A DNA stretch of 42,570 nt from an uncultured Bacilli bacterium (GTDB lineage Bacteria > Bacillota_I > Bacilli_A > RFN20 > CAG-288), in the NCBI GenBank assembly GCA_934725685.1, contig CAKVBX010000011.1, positions 1 to 42,570 of the forward strand. Reading direction: 5' to 3'. The notes under the pieces were generated by a model that was given only the letters and a program-made list of their open reading frames with translations, was not told where the DNA came from and did not search any database. The position numbers were made by a program, and so were the translations under genes. This document shows, one piece after another, positions 8,399 to 17,230 of this stretch. How positions within the stretch are numbered: position 1 is the first letter of the stretch; each line of letters begins with the position of its first letter.

Positions 8399-9745
8399 TT
8401 ATTCTTTTTCGATGTGGAATTCCCCTTTGACGGAATCGAAGGAGATGAGTTCCTCCACGGTCGGAGGAACTTCGACCGGATCATCGGAGAAGTCGAAGTA
8501 ATTCAGCACGGAAGAGACGAGGGAATTCATGTTAGGGCGCTCCGTATACATGGTGAGGAGCAAATCGCCCTTGGAGACTTTGTCACCGAGCTTCTTGTTC
8601 AGGACAATGCCGGCCGCCATATCGATGACATCGTCCTTGGTTTCTCTGCCGGCGCCGAGCTTCATGCTCGTAAGGCCAAGTTCCATCGTATTGATGCTCT
8701 TGACATAGCCGTTCTTGAGGGAACGGACAGGAATGGAATACATGGCAGTGGGGAATTTGCTGAGATCGTCGATATAGGAGGTGTCTCCCCCCTGTGCCTT
8801 GACGAAGTTCTTGAAGACATGAAACGCCTTTTCGTTTTGAATGACTTCCTTCAGCGCTTTGACGGCTTCTTCCCGGTCGGTATAGACACCGGCCTGAAGG
8901 AGCATCGTGGCACCGGAAGAAAGACAGAGCTCGGTGAAGTCCTTGGGGCCTTTCCCATGAAGCGTGTTCACCGCCTCCTTCACTTCGAGGCTGTTTCCGA
9001 TAGCCAGACCCAAAGGCTGGTTCATACTGGTGATTTCGGCACGGACATCTCTCTTGAAATGGCAGCCGATTTCGACCATCAGTTTGGCGAGTTCCTCGGC
9101 ATCTTCCTTCGTCTGCATGAAAGCACCGCTTCCGTATTTGACATCGAGAAGGATGCAGTCGCATCCGCTCGCGAGCTTCTTGCTCATGATGGAGGAGGCA
9201 ATCAAAGGCATGGAATCGACGGTTCCGGTGACATCGCGCAATGCATAGAGTTTCTTATCGGCAGGGTCAATTTCCGCACTCTGGCCGATGATGGCCATGC
9301 CGTTGTGGGAGACGTCTTCCAAGAACTGCTTCGGCGTAAGGACGATCTTCATGCCGGGGATGGATTCGAGCTTGTCGAGTGTTCCGCCGGTGAAGCCTAA
9401 ACCTCTTCCGGACATTTTGGCCACCTTGACTTTCTCGTTGACGGCCGCAATCATCGGGCATAAGGCCATGCTGGTCTTGTCTCCGACACCACCGGTGGAA
9501 TGCTTGTCGCATTTGACACCGCTGATGCGGGAAAGATCCATGGTGATGCCAGAATGGAGCATGGACTCCGTCAGATCGAAGGTTTCCCGTTTGGTCATGC
9601 CCATCAGACGGATTGCCATCAGAAGGGCAGAAACTTGATAATCGGGAATTGTCCCCTCGGTATATCCGTCGATCCAGAACTGGATCTCATCCGCGGAGAG
9701 TTCCTCTCCGTGTTTTTTCTTTTCGATGATGCTGATAATGTCCAT
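8399..9745 (-). CDS. pdp: Pyrimidine-nucleoside phosphorylase
   Basis: This 448-residue enzyme splits uridine, deoxyuridine or thymidine with phosphate into the base and (deoxy)ribose-1-phosphate in nucleoside salvage. The family signature SGRGLGFTGGTLDKLE is at 112-127, and the phosphate-binding KHSTGGVGDKTS at 81-92. An N-terminal helical domain (1-70), a central alpha/beta domain and a C-terminal domain (DVIDMAAGIVLNKKLGDKV) are all present. Two ATGs compete (9751, 9745). GAGAGG lies 7 nt before the ATG at 9745 and only 1 nt before the other, so 9745 is chosen; the longer open frame upstream has no family match. It is followed by the ABC-F gene. Confidence 0.95.
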   Translation of the reverse strand: MDIISIIEKKKHGEELSADEIQFWIDGYTEGTIPDYQVSALLMAIRLMGMTKRETFDLTESMLHSGITMDLSRISGVKCDKHSTGGVGDKTSMALCPMIAAVNEKVKVAKMSGRGLGFTGGTLDKLESIPGMKIVLTPKQFLEDVSHNGMAIIGQSAEIDPADKKLYALRDVTGTVDSMPLIASSIMSKKLASGCDCILLDVKYGSGAFMQTKEDAEELAKLMVEIGCHFKRDVRAEITSMNQPLGLAIGNSLEVKEAVNTLHGKGPKDFTELCLSSGATMLLQAGVYTDREEAVKALKEVIQNEKAFHVFKNFVKAQGGDTSYIDDLSKFPTAMYSIPVRSLKNGYVKSINTMELGLTSMKLGAGRETKDDVIDMAAGIVLNKKLGDKVSKGDLLLTMYTERPNMNSLVSSVLNYFDFSDDPVEVPPTVEELISFDSVKGEFHIEKE

Positions 9746-9766
9746 AACCATACCTCTCTTTTGAAA

Positions 9767-9795
9767 ATTATACCATAGTAACCATTTAAGTTCAC
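9767..9795 (-). promoter_or_regulatory. Promoter of pdp, extended -10
   Basis: On the minus strand TGGTATAAT gives an extended -10 (TATAAT at 9767-9772), with a weak -35 GTGAAC at 9790-9795 and 17-nt spacing. It lies about 20 nt before the pdp start. Confidence 0.6.
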
Positions 9796-9821
9796 GAAGT
9801 GCAAAGACAAGACGTCCGGAA

Positions 9822-9869
9822 ACGAAAACAGGAAGAAAGCAGCTCCGGGTCCGGGTCGCTTTCTTCCTG
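9822..9869 (-). terminator. Terminator after the 9889-10392 gene
   Basis: CAGGAAGAAAGC (9829-9840) pairs perfectly with GCTTTCTTCCTG (9858-9869). The minus-strand sequence after it is GTTTTCGTTTCC, a modest U run. Confidence 0.65.
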
Positions 9870-9888
9870 AGATTTTCTCTTGGTTGAT

Positions 9889-10392
9889 TCAGTCCATGTA
9901 GATGACAACCCAACGGTCATTTTCATTTCCGTTGAGGTTATCATAGACGCGGAGGAACAGAGAATGTTCTTCCGTCTCTCCGACATAGTAGAGTGCCGAG
10001 TTCTGATTGATATAGACATATTCCTGATCGTCGCTCGACTCTCCGTCGGCACAGAGCGCACGCTTGGCTTCGAAATAGCGTTTTGCTTTTCCGACCAGGG
10101 TGTATCCGCAGTCGCTCGCCTCATGAACCGGAATCTTTCTCCCGTCCTTATGGACGAAACAGATTCTCGATCCCTTAATCAGGGTTCCACGAAAGACAAA
10201 TTCTGTTCCGCCGAAGAAAGGAGAAGTCTGTTCCTCAAGCTGGTAACGGACATTTTCCTGAGCAAGATAAATATCGCATCCATGTTCGGCATCGACGGTT
10301 CTGCTCACCTCCGACAACGGCTTTGCTTGCAACGGGCGGACTTCTTCATCGCTTTCTGACCTGACGTTGACATAAGATTTCTTCGATTGCAT
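9889..10392 (-). CDS. Uncharacterised protein, 167 residues
   Basis: I do not recognise this family. The protein is acidic, has no signal peptide or membrane segment, and appears mainly beta-rich after a polar 30-residue N terminus. The C-terminal half has alternating hydrophobic stretches (YVYINQNSALYYV, HSLFLRVYDN, RWVVIYMD). A GGAGG site lies 8 nt before the ATG, and a plausible promoter and terminator frame the gene, so it is likely a real single-gene unit. The role is unknown. Confidence 0.72.
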   Translation of the reverse strand: MQSKKSYVNVRSESDEEVRPLQAKPLSEVSRTVDAEHGCDIYLAQENVRYQLEEQTSPFFGGTEFVFRGTLIKGSRICFVHKDGRKIPVHEASDCGYTLVGKAKRYFEAKRALCADGESSDDQEYVYINQNSALYYVGETEEHSLFLRVYDNLNGNENDRWVVIYMD

Positions 10393-10430
10393 TTTTGTTT
10401 CCTCCGCTTCGTGAACCGAAAGCTAACTCT

Positions 10431-10460
10431 ATAATATAGAACCCTTTTGCAAAAATGCAA
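10431..10460 (-). promoter_or_regulatory. Promoter of the 9889-10392 gene
   Basis: On the minus strand TTGCAT (10455-10460) and TATTAT (10431-10436) are separated by 18 nt, about 40 nt before the start codon. Confidence 0.5.
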
Positions 10461-10507
10461 TCATAAAATGAAAAACTTAATAAGATTTTGCATTTTCAGC
10501 GTGTTTT

Positions 10508-10525
10508 CATTGAAAACTTTCAATG
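10508..10525. promoter_or_regulatory. Perfect inverted repeat, possible operator
   Basis: CATTGAAA and TTTCAATG are 8-bp perfect arms separated by AC. It lies in the gap between two divergent genes, 100 nt before the methyltransferase start. No U run follows, so it reads better as a protein-binding site than a terminator. Confidence 0.4.
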
Positions 10526-10626
10526 TAACCCCTTAGATTGTCACTGATTTGTCATGAATTTTAATGGAAGCCTAAGGAGTATCTCATCACGGAATGATAG
10601 AATAGTAAAGTCGGAGAAAACATAAC

Positions 10627-11907
10627 ATGAAACAAGACAATTCTCTTTTCGCAAATCTTCTCAAGCCCTATTGTACCAAAGAGGAGATTGAAACCTTTGA
10701 AGCGCACTTGACGGACCGTCCGGTCAACGGTCTCATCCGCAACACTTATCACGAATCCGATTGGAACAGGGATGATTTAAGACAGGATGAGGAAGACAGT
10801 CTTCTCTATCGTTTTGACAAGGAATCCTGTCCGATCGGAAAAAGTCTGTTCCATTTCTCTGGTGGATGCTATATCCTCGACCCTGCAAGTGCGACTATCT
10901 CCTATTACATGAAGGACCTACTTCCCAAGAACTTTGTTTCCCTCGATTTCTGTGGGGCACCGGGTGGAAAAACAATCTCCCTCGCCTTCCGCAGAGAGGA
11001 TGGCTTTTATCTCTGTAACGACCTTTCTTATCAGCGTGCCAATGAGACGAGAAAGAATTTCGAGCGCCTTGGACTCATCAATGCCATTTCCCTCTCCATG
11101 GACCCTCTGGCTTTCGATCTCGGATCCTGTATCGACTGTGTCATTCTCGATGTTCCCTGTTCCGGAAGCGGAATGATCCGAAAAGAGGAAAAGATGAAAG
11201 AGGATTGGTCCGAAGAGAAGGTGAAACGGTTGCTTCCGATTCAGTCTTCCCTTCTTGACAAAGCCTATTCCCTTCTGAAAAAAGGAGGCGTTCTCGCCTA
11301 CAGCACCTGTTCCTTATCCATCGAAGAAGACGAATGCCAGATTCATGATTTCTTAATCCGGCATCCTGATATGGAGCCTATCAAAGTCAAAGAGAGAAAA
11401 GGCATGATCAAAGGAAAAGATGCGCTCGGAATCCATATGATTCCAGGTCTTTACGATGGGGAGGGAATCTATTTCTGCCTGTTAAGAAAAACAGGAGGAA
11501 AGAGTTTTTCTTTAAGTCCTTTTGTTTCGAAAGAAAAAGTAATTTATGAAGATACCATTTCTTTTGTTTTCAAAAAGAACACTTATGTTATATCCAATAT
11601 GTGGAAGGAATTCGTTTCCCTTCATTTCCTCGCTCCCGGTCTCAAAGTCAAGGATGACTCTCCTCATCCGAAATGCGAGTTCGATCACGCCCTATCCAAG
11701 ATTGATAGCCGCTATCCGAAGATTGCACTCGAAGAAAAGGAAGCCCTCTCTTACGCTTCCGGAAACGAAGTTCACACTGCATCAAAGGAAAAAGACGGGC
11801 TCTGTGTTCTTACCTATCAGGGACTCGTCTTAGGCTGGGGCAAAAAGGTCGGAAACAGGATAAAAAATTATCTCCCGAAAGGACTTCGGGAGACACTTGT
11901 TTTCTGA
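10627..11907 (+). CDS. RsmF/Nop2-type RNA m5C methyltransferase
   Basis: This 426-residue SAM-dependent enzyme is of the NOL1/NOP2/Sun class. The SAM-binding motif FCGAPGGKT is at 108-116, motif IV DVPCSGSG at 175-182 (resolving Cys178) and motif VI YSTCS with the nucleophile Cys228. The C-terminal 130 residues resemble the RNA-recognition tail of RsmF-type enzymes. The expected product is 5-methylcytosine in 16S rRNA or a tRNA; the exact site cannot be told from sequence. GGAG sits 10 nt before the ATG. Its last codons form a hairpin that also serves as the terminator for the convergent operon. Confidence 0.9.
   Translation: MKQDNSLFANLLKPYCTKEEIETFEAHLTDRPVNGLIRNTYHESDWNRDDLRQDEEDSLLYRFDKESCPIGKSLFHFSGGCYILDPASATISYYMKDLLPKNFVSLDFCGAPGGKTISLAFRREDGFYLCNDLSYQRANETRKNFERLGLINAISLSMDPLAFDLGSCIDCVILDVPCSGSGMIRKEEKMKEDWSEEKVKRLLPIQSSLLDKAYSLLKKGGVLAYSTCSLSIEEDECQIHDFLIRHPDMEPIKVKERKGMIKGKDALGIHMIPGLYDGEGIYFCLLRKTGGKSFSLSPFVSKEKVIYEDTISFVFKKNTYVISNMWKEFVSLHFLAPGLKVKDDSPHPKCEFDHALSKIDSRYPKIALEEKEALSYASGNEVHTASKEKDGLCVLTYQGLVLGWGKKVGNRIKNYLPKGLRETLVF
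11862..11893 (-). terminator. Terminator of the type VII-like operon, inside the convergent gene
   Basis: TCTCCCGAA (11871-11879) pairs with TTCGGGAGA (11885-11893). On the minus strand the stem is followed by TAATTTTTTATCC. On the plus strand it is followed by CACTTGTTTTCTG, so it may act both ways. It lies wholly within the last codons of the methyltransferase. Confidence 0.75.
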
Positions 11908-11921
11908 TTCCGACAAGAACC

Positions 11922-12887
11922 TCAGAGATTGTACGATACGTAACTTTTCAACTCTAGATAGGCCTGAAAAAGATTTTCTTTCACCTTTCCCAAATATGTT
12001 ATGAACTCATCACATTCCGCCAATTTTTCCGCAATGATTTCATCCGTTTTTTCAGTCATGGCAGAAGAGAAATCGTTAAGTAACTCGTCCATGCCATGTC
12101 TGAGTTCGGATTTTCTGTCTTTCATCCGTTCTATCTTCTCTCCGAAAGACTGAATCGAATTGTAGAAACTGTTTAACCCTTCGATATGGATTTCCTCGCT
12201 CCCGTAGGTATCGCTATCATCAAGATACATTGCAGCAACCTGAATGATCTTGGATAAGGCTTCGCATCGCTGAAAAATGAAATAGAGGTTGTTCTTGATT
12301 GTTCTACAGTTCTGGTCGAATACGCTATAATTCTCTTCCAGTTTTCTCTCATAATCCGAAAGAGTTTTCTTCGCATTATTCAGACTATTTTTTCTATTCC
12401 ACAGGCTCCGAATCAAAGAATCCAGTTGCCGATTGAGACTTTTCAGTTCGGCAATACTATTCTGAATCGCAGACAGGTTTGCATTGGCAGAGTTCAGACC
12501 CGACTGAGCATTATTCAGATTGGCACTTGATGTCGCTTTTTCTAAAGAGGCGTTCTCAGAAGAATTCGCCTTTGTCGCAGCCTCCTTCATCGCAGAAACG
12601 TTGCTCTCACACGACTGGACAGCCTGTCTTGCATCACGTTCCCGGTCTTCTAGATTTCTGAGAGCGGCTTCATTCTGAGAAAGGACTTTTTCCGCTGTGT
12701 TGATATCAAATTCAATGTTGTAGATGGAATTATCGATTATTCGGATATAATTGTCGATTTTCTCTACCAGACATGATTTCGCACTTTCTGCTTCCGTCAA
12801 GCCAGAATCGACTTCCCCGGATAGGTCGCTGACTTTATTTTTGAAATTGTCAATCAGGACCCTCGAGGTGTTGACACAATCACTCAT
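11922..12887 (-). CDS. Coiled-coil protein of the type VII-like operon
   Basis: This 321-residue protein is almost entirely predicted helix with heptad-like patterning and has no signal peptide or membrane segment. An Asn/Ser/Ala-rich low-complexity stretch (SSENASLEKATSSANLNNAQ, near residue 110) sits between two coiled-coil halves. No toxin domain or LXG motif is recognisable. It is the last gene of the operon; its ATG overlaps the stop of the 95-residue gene by 4 nt (ATGA), implying translational coupling. A helical protein encoded last, beside WXG100 proteins, could be a secreted substrate, a chaperone or a structural part of the machine. These are inferences from context. Confidence 0.75.
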   Translation of the reverse strand: MSDCVNTSRVLIDNFKNKVSDLSGEVDSGLTEAESAKSCLVEKIDNYIRIIDNSIYNIEFDINTAEKVLSQNEAALRNLEDRERDARQAVQSCESNVSAMKEAATKANSSENASLEKATSSANLNNAQSGLNSANANLSAIQNSIAELKSLNRQLDSLIRSLWNRKNSLNNAKKTLSDYERKLEENYSVFDQNCRTIKNNLYFIFQRCEALSKIIQVAAMYLDDSDTYGSEEIHIEGLNSFYNSIQSFGEKIERMKDRKSELRHGMDELLNDFSSAMTEKTDEIIAEKLAECDEFITYLGKVKENLFQAYLELKSYVSYNL

Positions 12888-13171
12888 AATCTGGCTTCCA
12901 TCCTTTCGATGATTTCTCTTTGCGATTGGTACTCAAAATCTTTTGCATTCATACGATTCAAGATGTCGTTCAGATTCTTGATAAGCTCATAATAGTTTCC
13001 GAGAAGAGAATTGTAATTCTTGATTTCTTTTTCGGTGAAGCCGAGCAACTTAACACCGATATCATCGTCCCAGCTTAAAGAGGGTGAAGCTACTTTTGAG
13101 ACATCGATGGAGCAATCCGAAAACAGAGACTTATCGTCCACTCTGATATCGATTTTTCCGAAATAGGCCAT
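12884..13171 (-). CDS. Small protein of the type VII-like operon, 95 residues
   Basis: This protein begins with a short beta-prone region (GKIDIRVDDKSLFSDCSIDV) and continues as a long helix with LLGNYYELIKNLNDIL and a basic/acidic tail. There is no WxG turn, signal peptide or membrane segment. It sits 5 nt after the WXG100 gene and overlaps the next gene by 4 nt, so it is firmly part of the operon. GGAG lies about 10 nt before the ATG. A role as chaperone, adaptor or small secreted partner is possible; no family is recognised. Confidence 0.7.
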   Translation of the reverse strand: MAYFGKIDIRVDDKSLFSDCSIDVSKVASPSLSWDDDIGVKLLGFTEKEIKNYNSLLGNYYELIKNLNDILNRMNAKDFEYQSQREIIERMEARL

Positions 13172-13176
13172 ACCCG

Positions 13177-13476
13177 TTATTCTCCGGACTGCTTAAGCTT
13201 CTCTAACGCAGCCGTGAGCTTTTCGTTGTATTTATCAAGAGCATATTTCAATTTCTTCCCTTCTTCCACAGAGCACTGAAGCTTTTCTAACTGATTTGTC
13301 ATATTTTTCTTGAAATTGTTATAACTGATACCTTTCCAACATGATCCTAACGATTCCACATCACCATATAAATCGGAAATATAGTCCGCCATATGTGTGT
13401 TATATTCGTTCAACTTGGTTCCGAATTGCTTGACAAGCTCGTTAGCCGCCTCAATTTTCGCTGATACTTTCCCCAT
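13177..13476 (-). CDS. WXG100 family protein
   Basis: At 99 residues, this is a helix-turn-helix hairpin with the WxG turn near the middle (SCWKGISYNNF, about residues 48-58), the length and layout typical of EsxA/ESAT-6-like proteins. These are small dimers exported by type VII systems, with the FtsK-type ATPase as motor. The C terminus (EKLKQSGE) has no obvious YxxxD/E export signal. AAGGAAG precedes the ATG at 13476. It is encoded 53 nt downstream of a similar protein with Cys in place of the Trp, which suggests a hetero-pair. Confidence 0.82.
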   Translation of the reverse strand: MGKVSAKIEAANELVKQFGTKLNEYNTHMADYISDLYGDVESLGSCWKGISYNNFKKNMTNQLEKLQCSVEEGKKLKYALDKYNEKLTAALEKLKQSGE

Positions 13477-13529
13477 GTTATATGCTTCCTTTCATGTTTC
13501 CTACTGAATCTTGCTCCCACCTGAATTCT

Positions 13530-13805
13530 TCAACGCCAGTTTTTCGTGGAATCTTCCGCCTGCTTAATCACTTCCGCGCCTTCCTGAACAAAATTTGCAC
13601 TTTTCTCAATGATTTTATTGATTTCTTCAATGATCCGAGTGATTTCCTGCGTTAGTTCATAAGCGGTTCTTGACCCTTCACAATCGAAGTCATCCCGAAA
13701 GTTCTGGGCATTTCCCATCACTTTCTTCGTCTCATCGCCCATTTTCTGCAGGGTTAACTTAAGGCTTTCCACATGACTGATAGTTTTTGCTGTATCCAAT
13801 TCCAT
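13530..13805 (-). CDS. WXG100-like protein with CxG turn
   Basis: This 91-residue helical protein has the length and hairpin layout of the WXG100 family. The turn reads DCEGSRTAYEL, so Cys replaces the usual Trp while the Gly and the following helix pattern are kept. Its ATG overlaps the TAA of the FtsK-like gene (TAATG), and GGAGG lies within the end of that gene, so translation is likely coupled. It is probably the partner of the WXG100 protein encoded next. Assignment to the family rests on size, pattern and context, not on a strong motif. Confidence 0.72.
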   Translation of the reverse strand: MELDTAKTISHVESLKLTLQKMGDETKKVMGNAQNFRDDFDCEGSRTAYELTQEITRIIEEINKIIEKSANFVQEGAEVIKQAEDSTKNWR

Positions 13806-16800
13806 TATTTCATTTCCTCCCAGAACTCTTCGGAATCCTCATCGAATAGATCGAAAGGCCTGATTTTGCTGTTGAACGGTTTGGCAAAAAGAGAAACGTC
13901 ATCGCTGTTATCATCCTGGCGTCTCTCGCCCTCCGATTCCGCAAAGGAACCATAAATTGTATAATCCTTCAACGAACTATCATCCGTGCCGACAATTTCC
14001 TTGAAATCTTCCATCCTCTCACAGGAAATCAATACAAAGATTCTATATTGGTTTCCTTCTTTGTGAAGCGTCTTCAGATTATTGAAAACAGCCTTAGGAC
14101 TGTAGGATTTTTCCCCCTGCTCTTTCTTCTCATTTACCGAATCAGTATCGATGCCTGAAATAGCACTGACATCGTCTCCCAGGCCGACATCTTTCAGTAT
14201 CGAAGTCATTTTGGAAATATCCTCTCCCGACAATCGTTCTGTTTTCTTTTCCTTCTTTGGCTTGTCGACGCTTCTTACGAGTTTATCTTGCTTTCTCCAC
14301 TCCACATTGTGAAGAATAAGAAGCATCGGACTAAAGTCCTCTTTTGTCTGTTTTGCTTTTTCTCTCCGCTGGCAGAATTCATCGTAGACTTTCATAATCT
14401 GCTCCAGAATAGTGAGATCTGTCACGCAATACCGGATTTTGTCCTCAACACAAGACCGTTTGCCATGAAATCCCTTCAGGAACTCGTTTTGTTCTGACAT
14501 ATAGGAGAAATAAACAAGTTCACCTTTCTTTCTGAATTTATGAAGGAACATAACCGAAGTGATTCGTTCGAGCATGAAAAGCTTTGAGGCACTGGCAAGT
14601 GCGGTATAGTTGGAAGCAATCATTTCCGTGCCGAACTTCAAAGGGACCCTCAGCAAAGTACTGGAAGACACACCGATAGGAAGATAGAAGGAACCGCCCT
14701 GATTCGTATCATCGATGATCGAAGGGCACTTCAACCCGGTAGCCAAAGGATAATAGCCCTCTTGGTTCGCAACAATCTGAATCGCCTCTTTATAATTCTT
14801 ATACTTCTCACGGATTTTCTCTGCCAGCTTCCTTGCATTTTCGCCGTTTCCGACAAAAGCAGTGGAAACAGGTGTAATGTTTTTATCCAATCCCTTGTTG
14901 CTGGCAATCAAAACAGTTCCTTTTCTTGAGAGTTGATTCAAATACTTGTCCCTTTCCGTCCGGAGTCCAGGAAACGCTTCAGTAAAGGCGGCCTCATCCA
15001 CGTTCAGACACATACGGCATCCAATCTGTGCAATCGTGTCAGAATCGAGAGCATTCGAATTGTTCTGGCCGGAGAAAATGATACCGATACCGGAACTTCG
15101 CACGGTGGAAACCACATTGGCGATTTGTTTCACAAGGCCAGTCTTGATTATGTATTCATTCTGAGCAAACATCTGATTGTATTCATCGATAACGAAGAGG
15201 GAAAACGGCATTTTCTCAAGTTTTCCTTTTTTCACATCATCCAAGTTATTGTATTCCCTCATATCAGTGACATTATGTTTTACGAATTTCGCACTTCGCT
15301 CGTTATGAATGTTGGAAATCAGGGTGAGCAAATCTTTCATATTTTCAATTTTATTGTTCAGAGCCAGATATTTGACGTGAGGAACATAGAGGTCATGATT
15401 CTCTTTCTTGTACTTGGAAAATTCCGGCGATTCTAGATTGGCCTTGCAATCGATCAGATAAAGTTCCAATTCATCCGGAGAATAAAAATAGGCCATGCTT
15501 AAAATCATCAGATGCAGCAGGGAGGACTTGCCACTGTTTGTAGAACCGAGTAAAAGCATAAAGGAACAGTCACTGCAGACCTTGAGCGGGAAGCGATAAG
15601 TTGTGCCAGCAATCATACCCATGGGAATGGAAATTTCCTCTGTAAACCTCCCCAGGCCATTTCCGTTTTCGATTTCTTTTTCTGTCTGAGAAATCACCAG
15701 CGTGAGAGGGAGTACACTCGCTTCCTTCTCGCGTTCCTGAAGTCTATTTAAGAAACGTTCTTCACTGAAATCCTTCGTCCTGATGTTATTCGTGAACGGA
15801 TTTCCGTTGTAAGTCATATTTCCGGCAGCATCCACGTCAATGACATCATATTTCACTCTCGCCAAATCGTCATTTTTCTTTATCTGCTCCATCGCTTCCG
15901 AAGAGCCATCCTTCTTATTCACACAGACAATGGAAAAAATACCTTTCTTGGGGCCTCTCAGAAGAGCTGTGCCAAAATTACTGATATTATCTTCACGGTC
16001 GAATTTAAGACAATCCGGAATGTAATTGAATACATTCAGAATACATGGTTTTCTGGACAGGGGGGTGTTTTTGTTATACTCAAAAATATTGTCATAAAAG
16101 CCCATTGATGTCGAAATTTCTCTATAGTAATCCGCCAACCCTTTCAAATAGCCATTGTTGGAATCCTTATTTACAATCGACTTATTGTAGAGTGCTTTTT
16201 CGCCGAGTTTTCGGCCGATGTTCTCTCCTAAAGTACGGAGAATGGTCTCTGCCGTTGAATCGATGCCGCCGAGCTGAAGTTCGTTGGCTGGCAACACGCT
16301 CGAAATCGAAAAATAGATATCATTAAGCAGCTTACGGAATTCTTTTTTTCCATCGTAAGGATCGAAGAAGTCTTTGGGAGCATGAATGACAAGAACACCT
16401 TTTCCGCTTTCCGGATCGAAATAGACCGGTTTATTCCCAGCCCAAAGATTCGGGTTCTTGAAATAGCCGTCAATTCTCTTTTTGTCGCCAGAAGTGATTT
16501 TCTCTTGCCAATTGTTCTGTTCAAAACCGATCAAGAACCGATAATGATCAGGAATGGTATTCTTGACCTCATTGCTGATGCGGGAACGTTCTACCATTTC
16601 CGCCTCTTCATTGATTTGCTTATTCAGTTCATCAATCCTTTTCTGGATTTCTTTGCTATCACTCGCTTCGGCCTTCCTGATTCTAACAACTTCTTCCTGA
16701 TACCTAGCTTCGATTCCTTCTACTTGTTTTCCCATCGCAGTTTTCTGGAGATTGCTTTCACTGAGAAGCCAAGACATGTTGGTTTTGATGTATCTTAAAT

Positions 16801-17206
16801 CCACCAAGCACTGACAGAACCTTTTCTGCGGTTCCTCATCGTCCTCAACCGTCTTGCTCTTGGACACAGCAATGATTGCACTGCGGCCCTCCTCGACCAA
16901 ACGTTGGAAGGCTGCCTCTACTTCTTGAATTTTGCGGGGTTTCAGCTTTTTAATGTAGTCTTCTACCCTAAAGGTGAGACCATGCGTATTCTTCTGGGTG
17001 AGGCACCACCCATCATAGATGGATTCCAAAGACTCCAAAGAACAGCGGATTGTTTTGGCAAGTTCATCCGTGTAATCCGTTGTTCTTGCCATCATCAAAC
17101 CCTCAGTTCTATTATTGTCGGCCTTTTTCAGACCATCCTTCGCCGTCTTTTTGACTCGGTCAAATTCGTCCGCCAATTCTTTTGCTTGTTCAATATAGTC
17201 AGCCAT
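13805..17206 (-). CDS. Soluble FtsK/EssC-like ATPase of the type VII-like operon
   Basis: This 1133-residue protein begins with about 220 residues of helical/coiled-coil sequence, then a mixed domain, then an FtsK/SpoIIIE ATPase module with Walker A GSTNSGKSS (554-562), Walker B SLFVIDE (669-675) and a sensor-like SSGIGIIFSGQNNS stretch (704-717). A second module begins at about 842 (LPIGVSSSTLLRVPLKF), but its Walker A position reads YTALASASKLF (867-877) and its Walker B MLLILHNVEW, so it looks catalytically dead. EssC motors normally have two membrane helices and FHA domains; neither is seen here. Start: a TTG at 17215 abuts GGAGG, while the ATG at 17206 has a 10-nt gap, so the ATG is used. 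It probably powers export of the WXG100 proteins, docking on the membrane protein encoded upstream. Confidence 0.86.
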   Translation of the reverse strand: MADYIEQAKELADEFDRVKKTAKDGLKKADNNRTEGLMMARTTDYTDELAKTIRCSLESLESIYDGWCLTQKNTHGLTFRVEDYIKKLKPRKIQEVEAAFQRLVEEGRSAIIAVSKSKTVEDDEEPQKRFCQCLVDLRYIKTNMSWLLSESNLQKTAMGKQVEGIEARYQEEVVRIRKAEASDSKEIQKRIDELNKQINEEAEMVERSRISNEVKNTIPDHYRFLIGFEQNNWQEKITSGDKKRIDGYFKNPNLWAGNKPVYFDPESGKGVLVIHAPKDFFDPYDGKKEFRKLLNDIYFSISSVLPANELQLGGIDSTAETILRTLGENIGRKLGEKALYNKSIVNKDSNNGYLKGLADYYREISTSMGFYDNIFEYNKNTPLSRKPCILNVFNYIPDCLKFDREDNISNFGTALLRGPKKGIFSIVCVNKKDGSSEAMEQIKKNDDLARVKYDVIDVDAAGNMTYNGNPFTNNIRTKDFSEERFLNRLQEREKEASVLPLTLVISQTEKEIENGNGLGRFTEEISIPMGMIAGTTYRFPLKVCSDCSFMLLLGSTNSGKSSLLHLMILSMAYFYSPDELELYLIDCKANLESPEFSKYKKENHDLYVPHVKYLALNNKIENMKDLLTLISNIHNERSAKFVKHNVTDMREYNNLDDVKKGKLEKMPFSLFVIDEYNQMFAQNEYIIKTGLVKQIANVVSTVRSSGIGIIFSGQNNSNALDSDTIAQIGCRMCLNVDEAAFTEAFPGLRTERDKYLNQLSRKGTVLIASNKGLDKNITPVSTAFVGNGENARKLAEKIREKYKNYKEAIQIVANQEGYYPLATGLKCPSIIDDTNQGGSFYLPIGVSSSTLLRVPLKFGTEMIASNYTALASASKLFMLERITSVMFLHKFRKKGELVYFSYMSEQNEFLKGFHGKRSCVEDKIRYCVTDLTILEQIMKVYDEFCQRREKAKQTKEDFSPMLLILHNVEWRKQDKLVRSVDKPKKEKKTERLSGEDISKMTSILKDVGLGDDVSAISGIDTDSVNEKKEQGEKSYSPKAVFNNLKTLHKEGNQYRIFVLISCERMEDFKEIVGTDDSSLKDYTIYGSFAESEGERRQDDNSDDVSLFAKPFNSKIRPFDLFDEDSEEFWEEMK

Positions 17207-17230
17207 AGAAGTCAATCCTCCAAAAGCTTT

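Noticed and set aside
8390..9400. 336-codon plus-strand open frame opposite pdp
   Set aside because: It is the shadow of a clear enzyme gene, and its composition reflects the opposite strand's codon use.
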